The translations under genes were made by a program, and so were the position numbers. DNA of 64,000 nucleotides from Microcoleus vaginatus HSN003 (GTDB taxonomy: Bacteria; Cyanobacteriota; Cyanobacteriia; Cyanobacteriales; Microcoleaceae). The stretch's first letter is position 1. Each line of letters begins with the position of its first letter. Below are positions 9,851 to 17,924 of the stretch, piece after piece. Below the pieces are notes generated by a model. It ran no database searches. It worked only from the letters and a program-made list of their open reading frames with translations, and was not told the DNA's origin. The stretch lies in NCBI RefSeq assembly GCF_022701255.1, contig NZ_CP031705.1, forward strand, positions 6,200,001 through 6,264,000, in the 5' to 3' direction.

Positions 9851-9890
9851 TGTTAACTGTTGACTGTTGACTGTTGACTGCTGACTGTGA
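9851..9890. repeat. STRR heptamer array (TGTTGAC)n
   Basis: About five copies of a 7-bp unit (TGTTGAC with single-base variants) just downstream of the oxygenase gene. It is one of many heptamer arrays in this window, matching the short tandemly repeated repetitive sequences known from cyanobacteria. Confidence 0.75.
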
Positions 9891-10029
9891 GTCCAAAAAA
9901 TGAAAATTGCGCGAATTATTTGTTGGCAGCTTGATTCGACTTTACGCCCGACGAGGAAGTGCGGATTTGATATCATTCCGGCGCAGCCAGAATTGATATA
10001 ATTCATCGTCTTGGACGCACTAATCACCT

Positions 10030-10148
10030 AATTTTGTCATTCTGAGTAAAGCGAAAAATCTCAAATTATTGCCACACCGTTACAATGCGTAAGTTTCGAT
10101 ATGTGAGGTTTTTCACTTCCCAAAGCCTACGCTCAGAATGACAGAATT
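10030..10148. repeat. 119-bp palindromic element with TCATTCTGAG ends
   Basis: Left arm AATTTTGTCATTCTGAG (10030-10046) pairs with right arm CTCAGAATGACAGAATT (10132-10148), 16 of 17 matching. Inner arms (GCGAAAAATCTCA and TGAGGTTTTTCAC) also pair. It looks like a non-autonomous palindromic repeat (MITE- or REP-like). It sits 25 bp past the stop of the ankyrin gene and may act as its terminator. The rest of the spacer 9817-10172 holds only the heptamer array. Confidence 0.7.
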
Positions 10149-10172
10149 ACCTTACTAAAAACAATTTAATTC

Positions 10173-11654
10173 TTACTCCAGTGCTCCAGCACTTTTGAGC
10201 AATTTTACCACACTGGAAGAACCCTTAAATTCAGCCAGCATTAAAGCTGTATAATTTCCCGGATTTTTGTGGTTTAGTTCTGCACCAGCATCAATTAAAA
10301 TTGTTACTGCCTCAGCATAACCCCGATGTGCGGCCCACATTAAAGCGGTTGCGCCGGAATCATCTAGCAAGTTGACATCCGCACCTTTTTCCACTAATAA
10401 TTGGACGATCGCAATATGACCGCGATCGCACGCCTTCATTAAAGCCGTTTTCCCCAAATCCGCCGGGACATTGGGATCAGCACCGCAGTCAAGCAAAACC
10501 TTCACCGTCTCGGTATGTCCGTGAAAAGCAGCCAGCGTCAAAGCCGTCTCCCCAAAGTTTTTAGCATTCAGAAACTCAGCCGGATTTGAGTTTACTTTTT
10601 GCAGCAAAGCCGATACGATCGCACTATGGCCGTGAACAGCCGCCACCAGTAAAGGCGTATCGCCCAAGCGATTTCTCGAACCGACGCTAGCACCTCGGTT
10701 TAAGAGCAATTCCACCACATCTTCGCAGCCTTCAACCACGGCAAAATTTAAAGCAGTTTCATCATCTTTATCCTTAGCGTTGATATCCGCGCCAGCATCG
10801 AGTAAGATATGAGCGATCGCCGCATTTCCCCCAGCAGCAGCGGCCATCAAAGCCGTGCCCCCATCTGCATTTTTCACATTCGCATTAGCACCCGCACCAA
10901 GCAAAGTTTGCACCACATCAGTATTGCCGGCATCCGCAGCCAAAGTTAAAGCAGTTTCACCCTCTTTGTCGGGAATTTCGACATCAGCACCAGCAGCCAA
11001 CAGCGCCTCGACAACAGCCAAATTTCCCGCCGTCGCAGCCAGCATCAAAGCTGTTTTGCTCTCTAGATTTTTAACATTAGCATCCGCCCCACAATTGAGC
11101 AAAATTCGCACAATTTCAGCGTTACCTTGACGGACAGCTAAAAACAGCATAGAATTGTCAGCAACAGCACCCGCATCCACTAAAGCTTTTACAACAGCTA
11201 GATGACCGGATAAAGCAGCTATTTTCAGAGCAGAATCTCCATCTTTATCTTGGATATTTACATCAGCATTAGCATCAAGTAACATCTGCACAACATTGAT
11301 ATCACCCTTGAGACAAGCCGCCATCAAAGCTGTACTTCCATCATCATTTTTAGCATTAACATCAGCACCTGCCGCCAGCAACAGCCGCACAGAGTCAGCC
11401 TGTTTGTGAGCCGCCGCCAGCATCAAAGCCGTTAGCCCAAAACGCCTGCTCACCTGGTTGACATTAGCGTCATTGTTTAGTAGACTACGCACGATTTCTG
11501 TATAGCCCTTTTGGGCAGCAAACATCAAAGCCGTCGTTCCCTCAGAGTCTTTGGCGTTAGCGTTAACATTCTTAGCGAGTAAAGCTTGGACGTGAATAAT
11601 GTTGCCAGTCTTGGCGGCTTGAATCAATACAGCGTCTTGTTTAGTGGCAGGCAT
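10173..11654 (-). CDS. Ankyrin-repeat protein (about 14 repeats)
   Basis: 493 aa made of about 14 tandem 33-residue ankyrin repeats with the consensus G.TALM.AA..G...VV..LL.AGADVN..D. There is no signal peptide, membrane segment or extra catalytic domain, so it should be a cytoplasmic protein-binding scaffold. The regular repeats (for example DKDGDSALKIAALSGH, DKEGETALTLAADAGN) show recent internal duplication. Partner proteins cannot be inferred. The + strand ORF at 10855-11130 is only a shadow of this repetitive gene. It is read away from the DUF4079 gene at 11727. Confidence 0.92.
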   Translation of the reverse strand: MPATKQDAVLIQAAKTGNIIHVQALLAKNVNANAKDSEGTTALMFAAQKGYTEIVRSLLNNDANVNQVSRRFGLTALMLAAAHKQADSVRLLLAAGADVNAKNDDGSTALMAACLKGDINVVQMLLDANADVNIQDKDGDSALKIAALSGHLAVVKALVDAGAVADNSMLFLAVRQGNAEIVRILLNCGADANVKNLESKTALMLAATAGNLAVVEALLAAGADVEIPDKEGETALTLAADAGNTDVVQTLLGAGANANVKNADGGTALMAAAAGGNAAIAHILLDAGADINAKDKDDETALNFAVVEGCEDVVELLLNRGASVGSRNRLGDTPLLVAAVHGHSAIVSALLQKVNSNPAEFLNAKNFGETALTLAAFHGHTETVKVLLDCGADPNVPADLGKTALMKACDRGHIAIVQLLVEKGADVNLLDDSGATALMWAAHRGYAEAVTILIDAGAELNHKNPGNYTALMLAEFKGSSSVVKLLKSAGALE

Positions 11655-11726
11655 AATAGTCTCTCATACCGTATATTTTTACCATCACATGAGACGGCCT
11701 GACTGGTATGCTAAGTTTTATGAAGT

Positions 11727-12221
11727 ATGTTTGCTAATCCTCAGAACACTATGAATCTCGAAATTCCTCAGTCCGTGAAATTTTGGAGCCAATTCATCCA
11801 CCCAATTTTAATGTGGGTACTGCTGGCTATCTCATTTTATGCTTTGTATCTGGGCATTCAAATCCGACGTACCAGAAGTGCAGAAGGCGAAGTCAAAAAA
11901 GAGTTACTTAAGGGCAAATTCAACGTCAAGCACCACCAGATGGGTTCTTTGCTGTTAGCCTTGATGGTTACGGTGGCAATCATCGGGATGGCCGTCACCT
12001 ACATCAACAACGGCAAGCTATTTGTCGGGCCGCACTTGCTAGCAGGGTTGGGAATGATGGCCCTAATTGCGATCGCAGCCTCGCTGACTCCTTTGATGCA
12101 AAAAGGCAATGATTTGGCGAGAAACACTCACATCTTTCTGAATATTGTGCTGTTGGGGCTGTTTGGCTGGCAAGCGGTATCAGGCGTGGAAATCCTGCAA
12201 AGAATTATCAGCAAAATGTGA
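11727..12221 (+). CDS. DUF4079-type four-helix membrane protein
   Basis: 164 aa with about four transmembrane helices: HPILMWVLLAISFYALYLG, a segment in LLLALMVTVAIIGMAVTY, one in LLAGLGMMALIAIAAS, and one in IFLNIVLLGLFGWQAVSG. The loop GKFNVKHHQMGSLLL with paired His and the overall layout fit the cyanobacterial/plastid DUF4079 family, a cytochrome b561-like group of unknown role. The start may be the ATG at 11727 or the in-frame ATG at 11751 (MNLEIPQS). Divergent from the ankyrin gene. Confidence 0.72.
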   Translation: MFANPQNTMNLEIPQSVKFWSQFIHPILMWVLLAISFYALYLGIQIRRTRSAEGEVKKELLKGKFNVKHHQMGSLLLALMVTVAIIGMAVTYINNGKLFVGPHLLAGLGMMALIAIAASLTPLMQKGNDLARNTHIFLNIVLLGLFGWQAVSGVEILQRIISKM

Positions 12222-12270
12222 GGATTTGGGTAAGATTGCTAATTTAGGACTTACGCACAGACTCTACTTG

Positions 12271-12290
12271 TAGGGTGCGCCACGCGCACC
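12271..12290. terminator. GC-rich hairpin after the DUF4079 gene
   Basis: GGTGCGC-CAC-GCGCACC forms a perfect 7-bp stem with a 3-nt loop, 50 bp after the stop codon. The preceding AGGACTTACGCA is a common cyanobacterial dispersed motif, so this may be a mobile hairpin repeat rather than a dedicated terminator. Confidence 0.5.
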
Positions 12291-12373
12291 TTACCCTTTG
12301 TGTTTGAAGGAATTTATAAGTTAGCCAATTAGCCTCAAGTTAACTTTCTCTTAGCAAAGACAAGAAAACTAAT

Positions 12374-13123
12374 ATGCCTTCTTTAAAAATACATCGCCAA
12401 TATCAATCCGGCATCGAAAAAATTATCGCCTTGGACAACTCAGTGTTTGAGGCTATTTTGACTGCGTTGAGAAAAACAGTTTCTGCGTTGCCTATTGATG
12501 ATTTAGTCAGAAACGTAGAGTCAGAGGTAGAAAACACGAACCATGATGATTTAGTCAATATACTAGAGAGTATTATTCCTATATACGCCTTAAAGAAAAC
12601 TTATGCTTGGACGGTGGAAGAACTAGCAGATGAGCTGATTGCGGCTGTGGATGAATTTGAAGAACTTTCTAACTTGTCAACAGAAGAAAAAAAGCGATTT
12701 TGTCAAAAGCTTAATGACTTGTTGATACCAAATAGCTTTTTAGAATCTGCATCAAAAACCAAAAATATTTTAAAAGTATATTTGTTGCCGTCAGGAATTC
12801 CTGCTGATGACTTCCCCATTAAAAGCAAGGTAGAACTCGAAGCAGAGTTTAAGAAGTTCGCCGAAGAATGGCGCCTCGAAACGGGGATGCTATCATTAGT
12901 TACGCAGAAATCAATGCACCAGGCTTATCAGAGAATTATCGGCATGGGACAGCCAGTTATCCCCTTAATTTTGCGTGACCTCGAACAAAAGCCAGACCAT
13001 TGGTTTTGGGCGTTGAGGGCAATTACTGGCGACAATCCGGTAAAACCCGAACAGCGCGGCCGAATGAAGCAAATGGCCCAAGCCTGGATACAATGGGGAA
13101 AAGAACACGGTTATGAGTGGTAA
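12374..13123 (+). CDS. Unknown protein, first gene of an overlapping pair
   Basis: 249 aa, acidic, soluble, no signal peptide. The N-terminal ~145 residues are helical with no domain I recognise. The C-terminal ~75 residues hold a compact motif I have seen in other cyanobacterial proteins: YQRIIGMGQPVIPLIL, then HWFWALRAITGDNPV, then AWIQWGKEHGY. It ends inside the start of the next gene (the sequence ATGAGTGGTAA contains the downstream ATG and this TAA), so the two are translationally coupled. The region is AT-richer than the housekeeping genes nearby. The arrangement recalls small two-gene accessory modules such as toxin-antitoxin or effector-immunity, but no activity can be assigned. Confidence 0.7.
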   Translation: MPSLKIHRQYQSGIEKIIALDNSVFEAILTALRKTVSALPIDDLVRNVESEVENTNHDDLVNILESIIPIYALKKTYAWTVEELADELIAAVDEFEELSNLSTEEKKRFCQKLNDLLIPNSFLESASKTKNILKVYLLPSGIPADDFPIKSKVELEAEFKKFAEEWRLETGMLSLVTQKSMHQAYQRIIGMGQPVIPLILRDLEQKPDHWFWALRAITGDNPVKPEQRGRMKQMAQAWIQWGKEHGYEW

Positions 13124-13571
13124 GCTAGAGTACCGAAAAATATTGAGATTTCCTAACTTAGAGCTTACTGAATATCAAGTAACAAGTGAAGAAACAGTAG
13201 ATTATAATTGCTTTGCTTTTGCTGCTGGAGAAGAGGAATGCAGATGGGACCCGGTAGACCCAGATGGGTACTGGCCGGATGGTGTTTCAAGAGAGCTAAC
13301 ACTGGATGCTTTTATCAAAGCTTATCAAACTATTGGATATGAAACTTGCGAGAATTGTGACCTTGAACCGGGGTTTCAAAAAATAGCAATATATACCTAT
13401 AACGGCCAGCCACAGCACGCAGCCAGACAAGAAGAGGATGGTAAGTGGAAAAGCAAGCTAGGGGATTGGGAAGATATCGAACATGAATTAGAAGGGTTAG
13501 AAAATCCTAATTATTATGGGGTTGTTCAACAAATATTAAAGCGAGCGACAATCCCGATCAATATTTTTTAG
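13113..13571 (+). CDS. Unknown protein with conserved Cys/His (DUF7689-like), second gene of the pair
   Basis: 152 aa, acidic. The start ATG overlaps the previous stop by 11 bp. Conserved-looking features are YNCFAFAAG (Cys about residue 33), a Trp-rich DPDGYWPDG, CENC, and QHAARQ followed by KWKSKLGDWEDIEH. A Cys in a YNCFAFA context followed about 80 residues later by a His is the layout of papain/NlpC-type Cys-His enzymes, so a hydrolase or amidase-like activity is possible. I recall similar proteins grouped as DUF7689. The order, overlap and AT-rich composition support a co-acquired gene pair with 12374-13123. Confidence 0.68.
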   Translation: MSGKLEYRKILRFPNLELTEYQVTSEETVDYNCFAFAAGEEECRWDPVDPDGYWPDGVSRELTLDAFIKAYQTIGYETCENCDLEPGFQKIAIYTYNGQPQHAARQEEDGKWKSKLGDWEDIEHELEGLENPNYYGVVQQILKRATIPINIF

Positions 13572-13796
13572 ACTGCCATTAAACTTTTGAAGAGTACAGT
13601 CTGGGACGCACACACTCTATTTGTTACCCTTAGCTACTTTTTATGCTTTAATAACACAGCTTTACTTTGTATCCTATAATAGAATAAAGTTAAATTTCCC
13701 GAAAACTTTATAAGATAAATTAGGGAGTTCTTTTTTATAAAAAGAAAGAAACCTATGCTGGAAAACCCGAGCAAATACTTTGTCTCCATAACAAAA

Positions 13797-13842
13797 GGCC
13801 ATATTACAAAAACTTGATTAACTGCGTTTGTGTAATATGGCC
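13797..13842. repeat. 17-bp inverted repeat abutting the tniQ relic
   Basis: GGCCATATTACAAAAAC (13797-13813), a 12-nt loop, and GTTTGTGTAATATGGCC (13826-13842) pair with one mismatch. The right arm ends one base before the first codon of tniQ homology. It is not followed by a T-run, so it is more likely a recombination scar or a small hairpin element than a terminator. Confidence 0.75.
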
Positions 13843-13843
13843 G

Positions 13844-14221
13844 ATCGCACCTTGGGAAAAGTTTCGCTTTAATCCTACTCCTTCTCGTCAGCAGCTAGAA
13901 GCATTAGCAACAGTGGTAGAAGTTGAAGCGGAACGGTTACAGGAAATGTAACCGCCTCCTGGGGTGGGGATGAAACTGGAGCAGAGTCGGTTGTGTGGGG
14001 CTTATTATCCTAATCCCCTTTGTTATAAGATAGAGTGGCAGTTTAAAACAGCGACGGGGTGCGATCGGCATCAGTTGCGCTTGCTGTCGGATTGTCCCAA
14101 CTGTGGGGCAAGGTTTGACGTTCCGGCTTTGTGGGTGGATAGGTGGTGTCAAAGGTGTTTTATATTCTTTCCAGAATTGGTAAATTGGCAAAGACCTATG
14201 GAAAATCAACTTGAAAACTAA
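13844..14221 (+). pseudogene. tniQ: tniQ relic of a cyanobacterial Tn7-like (CAST-type) transposon
   Basis: Read in one frame, this stretch matches the small TniQ proteins of cyanobacterial Tn7-like/type V-K elements as I remember them: PWEKFRFNPTPSRQQLEALA, then EAERLQEM, an in-frame TAA at 13949-13951 where the family has Leu, then PPPGVGMKLEQSRLC, KIEWQFK, GCDRHQLRLLSDCPNCGA and PALWVDRWCQRCF. The N-terminal third is missing; homology starts exactly at the end of an inverted repeat. The first zinc pair is decayed (LCGAYY where LCxxC is usual). The open part from 13964 could be translated but would be only the C-terminal half. No tnsB, tnsC or cas12k is visible. It lies 1.3 kb from a tRNA-Cys; such elements often target tRNA neighbourhoods. 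Confidence 0.82.
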
Positions 14222-14250
14222 AGTTTTAAATTGTTTAATGCTGTAATGTA

Positions 14251-14724
14251 GTGGCTAAATATTCAGACCTAGAAATTAATAATCTCATAGCTGAATCCAA
14301 GCCTTTACCTTTAGATTGGCGCTCCCAGATTCGGATGAGAGAGGCAGGTGTTAGCAAAATGGGTGCTTTTGATATTGAGGGTGTTAATAACAATAAATTC
14401 CGCCTAATCTTACGTCAAAGCCGTCTGAATTTATTAGACTTTTCTATAATTATTGGAGTTTACCCTCCAGGTTCTAATAAACTTTTCCACTTAAGGCGGT
14501 ATGATGGAAAAAGCCACGAACACACTAATCCGATAGAAAAGCAAAAATTTTATGACTTCCACATACATAAGGCAACAGAGAGGTATCAAAACTATGGAAC
14601 TTGTGAAGAGGACAAATATGCTGAACCTACTGATAGGTTTTCTAATTTCGGAGAAGCTCTTGACTGTTTATTAAATGATTGTGGCTTTGAGTTACCTGAT
14701 GATTCTCAACTTAGCCTCTTTTAA
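14251..14724 (+). CDS. Unknown protein (DUF6978-like), first gene of a pair
   Basis: 157 aa, GTG start directly after a short spacer from the tniQ relic. Central motif RQSRLNLLDFSIIIGVYPPGSNKLFHLRRYDGKSH-type region (residues about 53-88), then a His/Asp-rich FYDFHIHKATERYQ, and a C-terminal DCGFELPDDSQLSLF. I recall this pattern from proteins grouped as DUF6978, found in accessory regions. The gap to the next gene is 13 bp from stop to the preferred ATG, so they form a two-gene unit. AT-rich, few HIP1 sites. Function unknown; an antitoxin- or defence-related role is only a guess from context. Confidence 0.68.
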   Translation: MAKYSDLEINNLIAESKPLPLDWRSQIRMREAGVSKMGAFDIEGVNNNKFRLILRQSRLNLLDFSIIIGVYPPGSNKLFHLRRYDGKSHEHTNPIEKQKFYDFHIHKATERYQNYGTCEEDKYAEPTDRFSNFGEALDCLLNDCGFELPDDSQLSLF

Positions 14725-14737
14725 ATAGGTGAAGAAA

Positions 14738-15514
14738 ATGACTGCTGACGCTATCGAGAGGGAGTTTAAACAAAAAGTATGTGAAGAGTTGCGCCTTGCT
14801 GAAGAGGGGAAGGATAGATTTCGCGTATTTACGCCCTTCCGATTTGATGACGGCGACCATTTAGCTATTGTTTTAAAAAAAGAAAAAAATCAATGGTTGC
14901 TATCTGATGAAGGTCATACATATATGCACCTAACATATAGATTTAGTGAGTCTGATTTAGAAAACGGTACGCGCAGAGAAATCATTACAAATTCGCTGTC
15001 TGAATTTCAGGTAGAAGATAGATATGGAGAATTTATAATAAAAATCGAACAGGGGGAGTATGGAGAGGCTTTATACAGATTTGCTCAAGCCTTATTAAGA
15101 ATTTCTGATATTAGTTACTTGTCAAGAGAAAGAGTTAAGTCAACTTTTTATGAAGATTTCCGAGCATTGATAGCCGAGAATGTTCCTGAAGACAGATATG
15201 TATTTGACTGGCACGATACGCAATATGACCCAGAAGGTGTTTATGAAGTGAATTGTCATATTAATAAGATGGCAAATCCTTTGTATATTTATGCACTACA
15301 AAATGACAATCAGGTGCGTGATGCAACTATTTCTCTACTTCAATTTGAGAAATGGGGAAACTCTTTTTATCCAATTGCCATTTTTCAGGATGCGGACAAA
15401 GTAAGCAAAAAAGTTTTAAAGAAGTTTTCTAAAGTATGTGAAAAACAATTTCCTAGCTTACAAGAAAATCGCCGGGAAATTGTTCACTATCTTCGGGAAA
15501 CTTTCTCGCGTTAA
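14738..15514 (+). CDS. DUF1828-type protein, second gene of the pair
   Basis: 258 aa from the ATG at 14738, which has an AGGTGA-like ribosome site 8 bp upstream; a GTG at 14729 would add three residues. The N-terminal ~100 residues have the DUF1828 look: RVFTPFRFDDGDHLAIVL, then WLLSDEGHTYMHL. The C-terminal part (about 170-258) contains LYIYALQNDNQVRDATISLL and ends in helices, similar to the DUF1829 part that often follows. DUF1828 proteins occur mostly on mobile or accessory DNA in many phyla; their biochemical role is not established as far as I know. It runs up to the tRNA-Cys gene at the island edge. Confidence 0.75.
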   Translation: MTADAIEREFKQKVCEELRLAEEGKDRFRVFTPFRFDDGDHLAIVLKKEKNQWLLSDEGHTYMHLTYRFSESDLENGTRREIITNSLSEFQVEDRYGEFIIKIEQGEYGEALYRFAQALLRISDISYLSRERVKSTFYEDFRALIAENVPEDRYVFDWHDTQYDPEGVYEVNCHINKMANPLYIYALQNDNQVRDATISLLQFEKWGNSFYPIAIFQDADKVSKKVLKKFSKVCEKQFPSLQENRREIVHYLRETFSR

Positions 15515-15547
15515 ATATTTTTTTGGTGGTTCTTTACAAATTAAAAA

Positions 15548-15618
<71 letters not shown>

Positions 15619-15818
15619 GTCACGTCTGAAATTTGACGTTTTCTTATAGTACACCAAATCTCGAAAATTTTAACATACCTGTCAAAAATTTCGTAAAGCG
15701 CAGCTATCCCGAACCCGCCTGCGGGCCGGTTGCGGTAGGGAATCGCCCTTTTTTCCCATATCCCCAAAACCCATCCGAGGCTATTCTAGAACTACATCGA
15801 TCGCCCGCAACACCAGCC

Positions 15819-16598
15819 ATGACACCAGTTTCTCCCCTACTCGTCGCCCAAATCACCGACACTCACTTGTTTGCAGAGATCGATCGAGAATGGAAAGGCC
15901 TCTCAACAACCCGCACCCTCCAAGCAGTTCTCGATCGCTTGCAACAGATACAGCCGCCGCCCGACTTACTCCTACTCACAGGCGACTTGTCCCAAGACGA
16001 AACACCCGAATCCTACCAGCGCCTCGTCTCCCTCATCGCCCCCCTCGGAATACCCGCCTACTGGATACCTGGGAACCACGACAACATCCCTGTCATGTCA
16101 GAAATCTTAAATCAGCCGCCTCTTTCCCCAGAAAAATCATGGATGTTAGGAAACTGGCAATTTCTATTACTTTCGAGTGTGGCAGCGGGATGCGACGGCG
16201 GGCGGCTTTCCCCAGAAAGCTTGCATTGGCTCGACTCTCAACTGCAACAAACCGGCGATCGACCTGTTATCATTGCCTTGCACCATCATCCTTTGCCGAT
16301 CAACTCTGAAATCATGGATGGAATGATGCTGCACAATGCCGATGAATTTTTCGCAATTGTCGATCGATACCCTCAAATCAAAATTGTCCTCTGCGGCCAC
16401 ATTCACCAAGAATTTCAACAACAGCGGGGCTCAGTTTCCTACTTGGGCACGCCCAGTACCTGCATCCAACTTTTACCCAAAAGCCATCCGATTATAGTTG
16501 ACGAAATCCCGCCGGGATTTAGATTGCTTGAATTGGCGATCGACGGTACTTGGAACACCAGAGTTGAGCGAGTTGCCGCACAATCGCCACCCGATTAA
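15819..16598 (+). CDS. Metallophosphoesterase, CpdA-like cyclic nucleotide phosphodiesterase
   Basis: 259 aa from the ATG at 15819 (MTPVSPLLVAQITDTHLF), which places the first metal motif near the N terminus as usual; the longer open frame from TTG at 15633 adds residues with no domain character. Calcineurin-like motifs in order: QITDTHLF (DxH), LLTGDLSQDE (GDxxQ), PGNHDNIP (GNHD), ALHHHPLP, and CGHIHQEF (GHxH). All metal ligands are present. The closest functional group is class III cAMP phosphodiesterases (CpdA), though other phosphoester substrates are possible. Starts about 200 bp from the divergent tRNA-Cys. Confidence 0.88.
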   Translation: MTPVSPLLVAQITDTHLFAEIDREWKGLSTTRTLQAVLDRLQQIQPPPDLLLLTGDLSQDETPESYQRLVSLIAPLGIPAYWIPGNHDNIPVMSEILNQPPLSPEKSWMLGNWQFLLLSSVAAGCDGGRLSPESLHWLDSQLQQTGDRPVIIALHHHPLPINSEIMDGMMLHNADEFFAIVDRYPQIKIVLCGHIHQEFQQQRGSVSYLGTPSTCIQLLPKSHPIIVDEIPPGFRLLELAIDGTWNTRVERVAAQSPPD

Positions 16599-16995
16599 TA
16601 TTTTTCGGTTTGCCTAAAATAATTATTATCAAATTTACATTCTGTTGTCAATATATCAACAGATAGATTATTTTTAGCAGCCCCATCTATTATGATATTT
16701 ATAGACCATAGATTGCAGACATAGCTAGAGCGATCGGCAACGAACAAAAATATATCTAGCAACTTTACAAAACAAGCAAAACTAAATATATGTCTGAAGT
16801 CAATGGCGTGATGATTGGGTTCTGCAGCCGTAAGAACTGTGTTAACTGCAAAAAGTAAAAAGCAAGATATCTTTTTACTTTTTGCTTTCATGTTTTAGAT
16901 AACTACAATCTATCTAGAGTTAGGACTAAAGCTCTCTCTCTAGTCCTATTTTTAGGATATGCGATAGTATATAATGTAATTTTACATAAAAAATT
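16599..16995. other. Spacer with a perfect 15-bp hairpin
   Basis: GCAAAAAGTAAAAAG (16848-16862), an 8-nt loop, and CTTTTTACTTTTTGC (16871-16885) form a perfect stem; the AT-rich arms could work as a terminator in either direction. The minus-strand ORF through this spacer has no family character and is not called. The 70 bp before the SDR gene are AT-rich and probably hold its promoter. Confidence 0.5.
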
Positions 16996-17772
16996 ATGAA
17001 ACTCTCACAAAAAGTTGCCGTTATTACTGGCGGAGGGTCGGGGATTGGTCGTGCAGCAGCAATTTTAATGGCCAAGGAAGGCGCAAAAGTTGCTATTATC
17101 AATCGCACTTTAGAAACCGCGCAAGAAACCGTCCGCCAGTTGGTCGATGAAGGAGGCTGCGGGCTAGCTGTTGCAGCAGATGTGGCGGATTCTCAGCAAA
17201 TGCAACAGGCATTTCAAACCATTTTTGATGAATATCAAAGAATTGATATTGTGTTGGCAAATGCAGGTATTAACGGTGTATGGTCGCCGATAGAAGAGAT
17301 AGAACCCGAAGAGTGGGACAAGACAATTAATACCAACCTCAGAGGAACATTCTTGGCTGTTAAGTATGCTGTTCCTTATCTGAAAAAACAAGGAGGTTCC
17401 ATCGTCATTACATCATCGATTAATGGCACCAGAAGTTTCAAGAAAGTTGGCGCCACAGCTTACGCTTCCAGCAAAGCGGCCCAAGTAGCTTTAGCGAAAA
17501 TGCTGGCGCTAGAACTTGCCCCCAGCCAAATCAGAGTCAATGTTATCTGTCCGGGCGCGGTCGAGACTGACATTGATGAAAGCACGGTTAAGCGCAATCT
17601 TGATGACATTCCACTCGAGCCTGATTCCCTTCAAGACCTGATTCCTTTGACGGATAATACCCCCGGTTCTAGCGAAGAAATCGCCCAATTAGTTTTATTT
17701 CTGGTATCAGATGCGTCCAGCTTTATCACAGGTACTGAAGTGTGGATTGATGGGGGCGGTTCTTTGATTTAA
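16996..17772 (+). CDS. Short-chain dehydrogenase/reductase (SDR)
   Basis: 258 aa, classical SDR. Cofactor motif GGGSGIGRAA (residues 12-21), DVADSQQ, LANAGI (NAG motif), catalytic Ser in VITSSINGT, YASSKAAQ (Tyr/Lys pair about residues 155-159), CPGAVETD, and a C-terminal GTEVWIDGGGSLI. An uncharged residue after the second beta strand (INRT) fits NADP better than NAD but is not decisive. The substrate cannot be read from the sequence. Single gene. Confidence 0.9.
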   Translation: MKLSQKVAVITGGGSGIGRAAAILMAKEGAKVAIINRTLETAQETVRQLVDEGGCGLAVAADVADSQQMQQAFQTIFDEYQRIDIVLANAGINGVWSPIEEIEPEEWDKTINTNLRGTFLAVKYAVPYLKKQGGSIVITSSINGTRSFKKVGATAYASSKAAQVALAKMLALELAPSQIRVNVICPGAVETDIDESTVKRNLDDIPLEPDSLQDLIPLTDNTPGSSEEIAQLVLFLVSDASSFITGTEVWIDGGGSLI

Positions 17773-17862
17773 AATCTCTATAGCAGCAATTTAAAGAATG
17801 TTGCTACCAATTACCCATTACCCATAATTAATGACTGAATATCAAGCAATTTGGTCACAAGC

Positions 17863-17924
17863 CCCCGGATTTATCAGTAGGCTCCATTCTTCAATCTAAA
17901 ATCTAAAATCTAAAATTTAAAATC
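17863..17924. repeat. Composite repeat: palindromic core plus AAAATCT heptamers, copy 1
   Basis: A core CCCCCGGATTTATCAGTAGG followed by about four AAAATCT units. Related cores followed by the same heptamer occur at 48184, 55678 and 56883. It lies just past the cofG stop codon, between convergent genes. Confidence 0.65.

Noticed and set aside
10855..11130. + strand Ala/Ser/Thr-rich ORF
   Set aside because: It is the antisense shadow of the ankyrin repeats.
16595..16891. Minus-strand ORF of 98 aa after the phosphodiesterase gene
   Set aside because: Composition is not protein-like past a short hydrophobic start, and it begins inside a perfect hairpin.
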